In this document: positions 55,943 through 64,000 of the stretch, piece by piece
Layout of the letters: every line of letters starts with the position of its first letter
How positions within the stretch are numbered: the stretch's first letter is position 1
Made by a program: the position numbers and the translations under genes
The notes under the pieces: model-generated
Told to the model about the DNA's origin: nothing
Seen by the model: the letters and a program-made list of their open reading frames with translations, nothing else
Databases searched by the model: none
DNA from: Isoetes taiwanensis
Taxonomy: Eukaryota; Streptophyta; Lycopodiopsida; Isoetales; Isoetaceae
NCBI GenBank assembly: GCA_021234155.1
Contig: JAJEKV010000063.1
Location: 62,001-126,000 of the forward strand
DNA: 64,000 nucleotides
Reading direction: 5' to 3'

Positions 55943-56998
55943 CTAAATTTTATCCAGCCTTTTATGTATTCGAGACATTCTAATGGACCCTAAACGGTGG
56001 ACAACCATGAAGCATTTCTGGCAGACTTGTTTACAGTTTATGTAGTGGAAGAAGGTGTGGCGGTCTGGTCTTACATGATAAGCCAAGTAGGCATTCTGGT
56101 CTGCCAATGTCATAGAACTGTCGTTGTCTCTAACTGCACGATGTTTAGCCATGTTGAATCTGTTAATGCAACCCAATGAGTAGCATTTAATTTGTAGAAG
56201 TCTTCTCATTTTATGTTCGTCCATAGGGTTTCTTCTTCTTACAACAGAGCATGCTCTCAAGCTAAAACCCACCTTGAATTTCTTGGAAGATTGACTAGAG
56301 AACATGTAATCTCGTTGTTCCTCATTGATGTCTTCATCTTCTAATGAGAGTTCTACTCTAGGACCGGAGTGATGTGTTTGTAGAGAAAAAACAGACCATG
56401 GTGGCACAGTGTTAAAAGAAGGTGATGGTCCATAAGATATTGTGGCAGCAGCTGTTCTTGTAGCATCTTGATAAGGAATTCTCGCAAATATCTCCTTTTC
56501 AGCAGATTGGAATTCTGCAAACCCATGTGTCAAAACTGTTGTGTGAAGAGGAGTAGATGCTACAACATCATCCTCATTTGTAGTGAAGTCGTCGTGAGAG
56601 AAATTGTAGAGAATCTCATATTCTCCTGAGCATTCTGCAGTCCTTGTATTTCTGCATGAAGCTGGAGAAACTAGAAATGGTGGGGGTAGCCTATTCTTAA
56701 TCACTCATTGAGGTGGAGCATGTGTAGTTTCGGGGGATGGAACAAAAGGTGATAGGTGGTGATGCTGTGTAAGGAAGGGGCAGTCTACTTCCTACTAGAC
56801 TTGGTGACGGTTGGAAAGGTGGTGGCACTCTACTACTTGCTGGACTCGGAGTGTCTTCGAGAAGCAACAAGGATTTTGTCGAGCAGGAGTCAAAGAAGCC
56901 TGGACATCAGGAGAAAAGAGCGTTTCTTCCCCTTCCAAACTAGAGGAGCTGGAGACAACAAAAGGTGGTGGAAGTTTGTACACAAAGCGATTCACCAT
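55943..56998 (-). pseudogene. DDE-type transposase-like gene, third copy, N-terminal part only
   Basis: The start ATG (56,998) opens MVNRFVYKLPPPFVVSS, followed after a frame change by the RLPPPF-type repeats and then the 253-residue frame 55,943-56,704, about 90% similar to copies A and B. It breaks off after RIHKRLDK at 55,950, before the catalytic region, and is followed by unrelated sequence. It shares the TGA before VIKNRLPPPF with the other copies. Its extra N-terminal segment (56,850-56,998) is absent from copies A and B, which are rearranged upstream of the CGAAGACACTCCGAG word. Confidence 0.75.
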
Positions 56999-57103
56999 CT
57001 TCAACAACTACAAAATAGTGGGGAGACATGAGCAACATTCTCGACTGCAGAAAACCTATTTCGAAATATACAAGAACAGGACGGTAAGACCAAACATATT
57101 CCA

Positions 57104-57112
57104 CTTTATATA
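57104..57112 (-). promoter_or_regulatory. Possible TATA box of the third transposase-like copy
   Basis: TATATAAAG on the minus strand lies 106 bases upstream of the ATG at 56,998, a normal plant distance. The assignment rests on position and sequence only. Confidence 0.35.
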
Positions 57113-57252
57113 GAAGAAGAGAAGGCCTTAGGGGCGACCTTTAAAAAGAAATTTTGGCGCCCTTACTTCTATATTCCAGTCTCAGAGCTCTAGTCACCAG
57201 CGCCAGTGCCTTCGAAGTTAATTGTAGAGACTGTATTCCAGTTTGCATAGAG

Positions 57253-57487
57253 AAATCATGGAGAGGTGAGTGCAAAAAGTACATTGTACGACCATTTCTG
57301 AATTTGTGATGAGTTGCACTCCATTCCGGAATATATTATTTTCTTCCAGGACTAGTCAAAGTGTATTCCGGAATACACTTTTATTTTTCTCAGAAGCCAA
57401 AGCGTATTTCGGAATCAGTGTATTCCGTATTCCGGAATAGGCTTTGGCTTCTGAGAAAAACAAAAGTGTCTTTCGGAATACACTTTT
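57253..57487 (+). pseudogene. Possible start of a divergent partner gene with a palindrome cluster
   Basis: ATGGAGAG|GTGAGT at about 57,259-57,272 (plus strand) looks like a short first exon with a splice donor, pointing away from the third transposase-like copy. This mirrors exon 1 of the ParB/MTase gene (ATG...AGAAG|GTAATT). Between the two divergent starts lies CGAAGGCACTGGCGCT (minus strand near 57,205), similar to CGAAGGCACTAGGCGCT at 31,494. The presumed intron then holds ATTCCGGAAT palindromes. Later exons are missing. Confidence 0.35.
57322..57487. repeat. ATTCCGGAAT palindrome cluster within a 46-bp inverted repeat
   Basis: Full or partial GTATTCCGGAATAC words occur near 57,322, 57,364, 57,404, 57,421, 57,429 and 57,472. 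The arms 57,358-57,403 and 57,441-57,487 are inverted copies (TTTCTCAGAAGCCAAAG and its complement, about 90% matching) around a 37-bp spacer, so the segment can fold into a long hairpin. Confidence 0.75.
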
Positions 57488-57789
57488 ATTTTTGGGAAAT
57501 TTCTACAAATGCCCTTGTATTTTCATATAATTGCAAAAATGTCCCTAATTTTTGTGTATATGTCTTTTGGTCTATACGTACACGGGTTTAGCCATAACGG
57601 TAGTAGTGGTAGCAAGCAAACACAGATGACTCCATCTCTGCTTTTATTTGCCGATTCGCCATTTTGTGTCAAACTAGTTCTTGATTTTCGCTGCCACAAG
57701 ACTGTATTTTTCTTTTGATGCAACTAGGGTTCGAAAAAATACTGTGGGACAGGATGTTGTTCATGGAATCAGTAGTGCTAGGCCTTCCG

Positions 57790-58380
57790 GTATAATTTTG
57801 AGGCTATAATGCAGGTAAGGTGCCAAGGAGCTGAACCTGAGTAATAATCGTTTCAATGGAAGTATTTCTTCTGTCTTTGAGAAATGGAATAGTTTGGAAA
57901 TGTTAGATGCTTCATCAAACAATTTGAGTGCCTCAGCTAGTCTGATAAACTTGAGCGATTTCTCTCATTTGAAACATGGGAATATGGCAGATAATCCATA
58001 TGTATTGTGAATTGCACTTACAGAAGAAAAGTATGCTTTTGTCTATGGACCAGCACAGGCACCAAGAATTCAACATCAATCCCTATTGTGGTATTTTCAA
58101 ACTTTTTAACTTCAGCAAAGATTGCCAGGTTGCAGAAAGTGACTATGGTACTGTTTTTAAGGGAACCTTATAACGATTCTTGGCAAAAGTACAGGAGGCC
58201 CACAGCAGCTTGAGTCTCTTGGAAAATTGAAGCATGCAAACCTAGTTCCTTTACTAGTTCTCTTGTACAAGTATTTTGAAAACGGAAACCATACAAACTT
58301 CAAGAGCTTCCTAAAGGAATACGAAACCGGAAAGATTGGACCATGTCGGTTACGTTCTAAGAACCACGATTAAACTCGAC
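57790..58380 (+). pseudogene. LRR receptor-kinase fragment, copy 1
   Basis: One leucine-rich repeat region (LNLSNNRFNGSISSVFEKWN, SLEMLDASSNNLSASASLIN, LSDFSHLKH, ADNPY) is followed by a kinase N-lobe start (VAESDYGTVFKGTL, then in shifted frames SLSLLEN and KHANLVPL-like). This is the order found in plant LRR receptor kinases, but the transmembrane segment and most of the kinase are absent. Relative to copy 2 it lacks 37 bases after CCATATG. Stops and shifts show it is not coding. It may have been captured by the adjoining MULE. Confidence 0.7.
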
Positions 58381-58454
58381 ATAAAGACACACAAAAGTTT
58401 GTGAATAGACACATTGGCTAACAAACATATGTAGCCACTTTTGCTAAGGTCACA

Positions 58455-59609
58455 CCAAAAGCTTACGAACGGTTCAACGAGAATGGATGAATAACCACAA
58501 TTTTAGCAAAACCAAATAACAGATATGTAGGCTGCTTTTAACTTCTTACAACATCAATGTCGGTTGGAGAACGTTTTCCAACGAAATAAAATCTCGAACA
58601 AAAATCAACATTAACATGATAAAATAACAGTAAAATCAACATTAAAATAGATCTAAATGCATAGATCAGTCCATGAATTGAGTTTCTACAAGTCTTACGA
58701 TTGTGTCTTCCATACTGATCACATCTAGAACATCGATATGGTCGTACTTCTTTGAAGCGATCCTCTGTGCGTATTCTTTTTTTCCTCGATCGACTAAGTG
58801 GATTACGTGTAGCAGGAGGTTTCAAATTGATCTCTTCATCTTCTACCACATCCTTAAAGGGAAAAATTGCACCTGCATACGCATCACGCCATGCTCTTAG
58901 TGAATACCCAAGATGTGCATAGGATTGTGGACTTCTCTTCAGCCATAAAATCGCTCCCACAATATGAGCACATGGAATTCCTCTATGCTGCTACGCATAA
59001 CAAGTGCACATATGGTGTTCTAAATCAACAACCTGTCTATGATCTGGTGTCACTCAAATACAATGCCATTTGAGGGCAAAATCTTGTACTGCCTGGCGCG
59101 ATTTGTCGATTCTATTATGCGCTTCTCTTCTTCAGCTACTAAAGAAAAGGGCGCATTCGGACCTGCAGATTGCCATGCTTGACTCACTTCATTGCCCAGT
59201 GTGTGAAGTCTCTCCATCAGAGTATATCAACCAATGCAATTATAGGCTTCTCTATTGCATCCAATAGTAATGAATTCAAAGACTCAGATATATTAGAGGT
59301 TAGATGACCAAACTAATGACCTTGGAAATGTGCACTAGCCCAACTACTTGGCAGTATGTGGTTCCCAATAGCACTTTGTTGCTACACTATTCACATTCCT
59401 CATCTTACTTATTTGCTCTTCATATTCAATAATTGTATTTGCTCCTGCGGCCTCCCAAAAGTGATGCAATGACTCAGTATTGTTGCATTTTTTCTTCAGA
59501 TTAGCCTCAAGATGCCTCATGCAATAGGCATTTGGATAGCCAGGGAAAACAGTATATATAGCCTCTTGAAAACCTTTATCTCTATCTGAGACAAACGTGA
59601 GACTTGAGC
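58455..59609 (-). pseudogene. MULE (MuDR-like) transposase, C-terminal part, unit 1
   Basis: Minus strand from 59,605: the second catalytic Asp region (LTFVSDRDKGFQEAIYTVFP), HLEANLKKKCNNTES, then SLNSLLLDAIEKPIIALVDI and, after frame changes, the SWIM/tail region (WLKRSPQSYAHLGYSLRAWR) and the terminal zinc knuckle YRCSRCDQYGRHNRKTCRNS. The first Asp region is cut off at the 59,605 junction. A TAG in place of an aromatic codon in GH*FGHLTSNI is shared with the other units. Confidence 0.82.
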
Positions 59610-61790
59610 CAAAAGCTTCTGAACCAGTTCAACCAGAATGGATGAATAACCACAATTTTAGCAAAACCAAATAACAGATATGTAGCTGCTTTCGCTTCTT
59701 ACAACATCAATGTCCAGTTGGAGAACGTTTTCCAACGGAATAAAATCTCAGAACAAAATCAACATTAACATGATAAAATAACAGAGTAAAATCAACATTA
59801 AAATAGATCTAAATGCATAGATCAGTCCGCAATTGAGTTTCTACAAGTCTTACGATTGTGTCTTCCATACTGATCACATCTAGAACATCGATATGGTCGT
59901 ACTTCTTTGAAGCGATCCTCTGTGCGTATTCTTTTTTTCCTCGATCGACTAAGTGGATTACGTGTAGCAGGAGGTTTCGAATTGATCTCTTCATCTTCTA
60001 CCACATCCTTAAAGGGAAAAATTGCACCTGCATATGCATCACGCCATGCTCTTAGTGAATACCCAAGATGTGCATAGGATTGTGGACTTCTCTTCAGCCA
60101 TAAAATCGCTCCCACCGGCATGAGCACATGGAATTCCTCTATCTTTCTGCAGCATAAAAAGTGCACATATGGTATTCTAAATCAACAACCTGTCTATGAT
60201 CTGGTGTCACTCAAATACAATGCCATTTGAGGGCAAAATCCTGTACTGCCTGGCGCGATTTGTCGATTCTATTATGCGCTTTTCTTCGGCTACTAAAGAA
60301 AAGGGCGCATTCGGACCTGCAGATTGCCATGCTTGACTCACTTCATTGCCCGATTGTGTGAAATCTCTCCATCGTAGTATATCAACCAACGCAATTATAG
60401 GCTTCTCTATTGCATCCAATAGTAATGAATTCAAAGACTCAGATATATTAGAGGTTAGATGACCAAACTAATGACCTTGGAAATGTGCACTAGCCCAACT
60501 ACTTGGCAGTATGTGGTTCCCAATAGCACTTTGTTGCTGCACTATTCACATTCCTCATCTTACTTATTTGCTCTTCATATTCAATAATTGTATTTGCTCC
60601 TGCGGCCTCCCAAAAGTGATGCAATGACTCAGTATTGTTGCATTTTTTCTTCAGATTAGCCTCAAGATGCCTCATGCAATAGGCATTTGGATAGCCAGGG
60701 AAAACAGTATATATAGCCTCTTGAAAACCTTTATCTCTATCTGAGACAAACGTGAGACTTGACTGCATATGTAAGCTAGCATGTAAATGCTGTAAAAATC
60801 ATATCTAGTTATCTGTGTTCTCATTATCAATGACCCCAAATGCAATAGGGAAGAGACTATCTCTGGCGTCAATAGCTGTAGCATAAATTAAATGACCAAG
60901 ATATTTCCCTATTAAGAAAGTGCCATCTAATCCCACAAAAGGCCTGCAACTCAAAAAACCTGTCAAACATGCTCCATAGGCAAAGAAAAACCTGTAAAAG
61001 TGACTTCCACTCTCCTCAAGAGTAACTTTGCTTCTTGGATTGCTTTCTAAAAGCTTTTCATAAAAGGCATGCAATTTTCTATAACCTCTTTTATAGTCTC
61101 CATTGAGGATCACCATAGCTATCTCCTTTGCATTGTAAGCAAATCAGACATGTGATGATCACTCTAGCTTCTCTATAAAAAGTCATCTATTTTGGATTAT
61201 AACACGGATGTTCTCTAAATTTGTCTTGTTACTTTCTTGCCAACCAACTAGCGGATGCTTCTTTATTGCTCAATTGTTGGATGCCACGCGGCAACTATGC
61301 TCTTTCGATGAGCGAATCTCACATTTTGGTCCCCCACCGATCCGCGAGAAGCAAATAAATGCCATGCACAATTCTTGTCACTTGCATTTCACCTAAACCA
61401 TGTTCTATCAGTTTAATGACTTTGAATTGATTAATGCGAGGCAATGGCGGTTGTATGACTGCATTCTTGACCTCCACTAATGAATCAAATAATGTTCCTT
61501 TAACCAACTGCATATCAATGTGTCTTGTAATATTTTCTCCTCTAGCATCAGAAAGAGAAAGGGAATGAGAATAGCTACAAGCTAGATCAAATCGATAAAG
61601 AAGGTAAGAAGGAGCGATAGGAAACCGAAAACATTTCAAAAGAAGAACAAAGAAAATTCGAATTCATGTATTTTAGAAGGTATGCGTAACCTAAACAAAA
61701 GCTTTTGAAGTAATTGTTTTTTGAAAGCAATCTAGAGGCCTTCAAACAAATTTCAAAGGAAAAGGAAGCAAGAAGATCAAAATGTACCTG
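59610..61790 (-). pseudogene. MULE transposase, most complete unit (unit 2)
   Basis: Minus strand: the N-terminal MuDR region (LVKGTLFDSLVEVKNAVIQP near 61,500) and KLHAFYEKLLESNPRSKVTL lead into the first catalytic Asp (PFVGLDGTFLIGKYLGHLIY, TAIDARDSLFPIAFGVIDNE). Then come SDRDKGF with the second Asp, CMRHLEANLKKK, and the C-terminal zinc knuckle at about 59,850. Two tryptophan codons after ENTDN are TAG and TGA (near 60,790-60,803), and GH*FGHL carries a TAG. The element is dead. Terminal inverted repeats were not identified. Confidence 0.83.
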
Positions 61791-61796
61791 ATTTTC

Positions 61797-62782
61797 ACAT
61801 AATTGCAAAAATGTCCCTAATTTTTGTGTATATGTCTTTTGGTCTATACGTACACGGGTTTAGCCATAACGGTAGTAGCGGTAGCAAGCAAACACAAATG
61901 ACTCCATCTCTGTTTTTATTTGCCGATTCGCCATTTTGTGTCAAACTAATTCTTGATTTTTGCTGCCACAAGACTGTATTTTTCTTTTGATGCAACTAGA
62001 GTTCGAAAAAATACTGTGGGACAGGATGTTGTTCATGGAATCAATAGTGCTAGGCCTTCCGGTATAATTTTGAGGCTATAATGCAGGTAAGGTGCCAAGG
62101 AGCTGAACCTGAGTAATAATCATTTCAATGGAAGTATTTCTTCTGTCTTTGAGAAATGGAACAGTTTGGAAATGTTAGATGCTTCATCAAACAATTTGAG
62201 TGCCTCATCTAGTCTGATAAACTTGAGCGATTTCTCTCATTTGAAACATGTGAATATGGCAGATAATCCATATGAAAATGCAAGGTCTTTGGTAACTTCT
62301 GAAGTGACTATGTATTGTGAATTGCACTTACAGAAGAAAAGTATGCTTTTATCTATGGACCAGCACCGGCACCAAGAATTCAACATCAATCCCTGTTGTG
62401 GTATTTTCAAACTTGTTATCTGGCACTTTTAACTTCAGCAAAGATTGCCAGGTTGCAGAAAGTGACTATGGTACTGTTTTTAAGGGAACCTTATAACGAT
62501 TCTTGGCAAAAGTACAGGAGGCCCACAGCAGCTTGAGTCTCTTGGAAAATTGAAGCATGCAAACCTAGTTCCTTTACTAGTTCTCTTGTACAAGTATTTT
62601 GAAAACGGAAACCATACAAACTTCAAGAGCTTCCTAAAGGAATACAGAACACAGAAGATTGGACCATGTCAGATTCTGTTCTAAGAACCACAGTTCTGGC
62701 TCTGACATAAAGACACACAAAAGTTTGTGAATAGACACATTGGCTAACAAACATATGTAGCTACTTTTGCTAAGGTCACAGC
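61797..62782. repeat. Second unit of the tandem repeat, LRR-kinase part
   Basis: Repeats 57,525-58,454 with high identity, starting ATAATTGCAAAAATGTCCCT. Differences between the two are concentrated at CAG/CTG: GATTCTGTTCTAAGAACCACAG here corresponds to GGTTACGTTCTAAGAACCACG in unit 1. Confidence 0.8.
62060..62690 (+). pseudogene. LRR receptor-kinase fragment, copy 2
   Basis: Same fragment as 57,790-58,380, with a slightly longer LRR-end region (HVNMADNPYENARSLVTSEV) that unit 1 has lost. The kinase start (VAESDYGTVFKGTL) follows at about 62,450-62,490. Frames are broken as in copy 1. Confidence 0.72.
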
Positions 62783-64000
62783 CAAAAGCTTCTGAACCAG
62801 TTCAACCAGAATGAATGAATAACCACAATTTTAGCAAAACCAAATAACAGATATGTAGCTGCCTTAAAACTTCTTACAACATCAATGTCGGTTGGAGAAC
62901 GTTTTCCAACAGAATAAAATCTCAGAACAAAATCAACATTAACATGATAAAATAGCGAGTAAAATCAACATTAAAATATAGATCTAAATGCATAGATCAG
63001 TCCGCAATTGAGTTTCTACAAGTCTTACGATTGTGTCTTCCATCTTGATCACATCTAGAACATCGATATGGTGGTACTTCTTTGAAGCGATCCTGCAATG
63101 CGTATTCTTTTTTCCTCGATCGACTAAGTGGATTACGTGTAGCGGGAGGTTTCAAATTGATCTCTTCATCTTCTACCACATCCTTAAAGGGAAAAATTGC
63201 ACTGCATATGCATCACGCCATGCTCTTAGTGAATACCCAAGATGTGCATAGGATTGTGGACTTCTCTTCAGCCATAAAATCGCTCTCACAATATGAGCAC
63301 ATGGAATTCCTCTATGCTGCTACGCATAACAAGTGCACATATGGTGTTCTAAATCAACAACTTTGTCTATGATGCGGTGTCACTCAAATACAATGCCATT
63401 TGAGGGGCAAAATCTTGTGCTTGCTGGCGTGATTTGTCGATTCTATTATGCGCTTCTCTTCTTGACTACTAAAGAAAGGCGCATTAGGACTACGCAGTGC
63501 CATGCTTGACTCACTTCATTGCCCAGTGTGTGAAATCTCTCCATCAGAGTATATCAACCAACGCAATTATAGGCTTCTCTATTGCATCCAATAGTAATGA
63601 ATTCAAAGACTCAGATATATTAGAGGTTAGATGACCAAACTAATGACCTTGGAAATGTGCACTAGCCCAACTACTTGGCAGTATGTGGTTCCCAATAGCA
63701 CTTTGTTGCTACACTATTCACATTCCTCATCTTACTTATTTGCTCTTCATATTCAATAATTGTATTTGCTCCTGCGGCCTCCCAAAAGTGATGCAATGAC
63801 TCAGTATTGTTGCATTTTTTCTTCAGATTAGCCTCAAGATGCCTCATGCAATAGGCATTTGGATAGCCAGGGAAAATAGTATATATAGCCTCTTGAAAAC
63901 CTTTATCTCTATCTGAGACAAACGTGAGACTTGACTGCATATGTAAGCTAGCATGCAAATGCTGTAAAAATCATATCTAGTTATCTGTGTTCTCATTATC
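62783..64000 (-). pseudogene. MULE transposase, unit 3, running off the window
   Basis: Minus strand: contains the second Asp region (SSLTFVSDRDKGFQEAIYTI), HLEANLKKK, the SLNSLLLDA-type region and the zinc knuckle (YRCSRCDQDGRHNRKTCRNS). The in-frame TAG/TGA pair after ENTDN seen in unit 2 is present again at about 63,970-63,985. The units therefore multiplied as part of a tandem segment after inactivation, not by transposition. Confidence 0.82.

Larger units (their letters stand above)
57525..59609. repeat. First unit of the LRR-kinase/MULE tandem repeat
   Basis: This matches 61,797-64,000 in order, offset about 4,272 bases. It starts at ATAATTGCAAAAATGTCCCT and includes the LRR-kinase fragment and the C-terminal part of a MULE transposase. 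At 59,605 it joins, through the shared word GACTTGA, to a second copy of the sequence found at 58,455. The MULE part is therefore present twice in a row here. Confidence 0.8.

Noticed and set aside
58703-59073. Plus-strand frames such as 58,867-59,073 and their repeats
   Set aside because: They are antisense to the MULE zinc-knuckle and SWIM region.

Overview
This looks like nuclear DNA of a land plant. It carries plant-type Copia, Ty3/gypsy, LINE, Helitron, CACTA, PIF/Harbinger and MULE elements, a plant FMO1-type flavin monooxygenase with introns, an intronless DUF716/TMEM45 membrane-protein gene, LRR-kinase fragments and a tRNA-Arg-derived satellite. A non-flowering lineage such as a fern is a guess. 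Only two ordinary genes look usable: DUF716 (19,457-20,356, +) and FMO (51,661-53,634, -). Most other coding sequence is transposon-derived and broken.

Layout. (1) 1-20,356: the DUF716 locus is present twice. The left copy is cut after codon 28 by a Copia element (1,597-14,699), which was itself invaded by a Helitron (2,528-5,554) and a CACTA-like element (6,675-12,410). A second, opposite, partial Copia follows (14,700-16,882), then the intact locus (17,318-20,356) with a PIF/Harbinger-type insertion upstream. Each locus copy supplies the empty site for an insertion in the other. (2) 20,357-26,940: mostly non-coding with many 20-70 bp tandem duplications, then a 5'-truncated LINE beside a Ty3/gypsy RT fragment. 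(3) 27,184-31,592: a decayed, intron-containing gene with a ParB/sulfiredoxin-like domain followed by a methyltransferase-like domain, surrounded by repeated GC-rich palindromes. Head-to-head with it lies (4) a decayed DDE-type transposase-like gene. (5) 31,458-52,819: an exact head-to-tail tandem duplication of about 10.68 kb carrying the transposase-like gene, the tRNA-like satellite, a Helitron 3' end and the 3' half of FMO. Its breakpoint is in FMO intron 2, so the left copy has only exons 3-4. (6) 53,716-57,500: a GCATGC-rich palindromic repeat and a third, truncated transposase-like copy with its own palindrome cluster. (7) 57,525-64,000: tandem repeats (period about 4.27 kb) of LRR-kinase fragments and a dead MULE transposase.

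The best candidate for an undescribed system is the divergent pair at 27,184-35,172: a ParB-methyltransferase-like gene and a transposase-like gene sharing an upstream region, with a family of roughly 32-bp palindromes confined to introns and flanks. A remnant of a second such module, with a different palindrome, is at 55,943-57,487. A technical caution applies: repeat copies differ mainly at CAG/CTG trinucleotides, which suggests methylation-linked base-calling errors, so some frameshifts may not be real.
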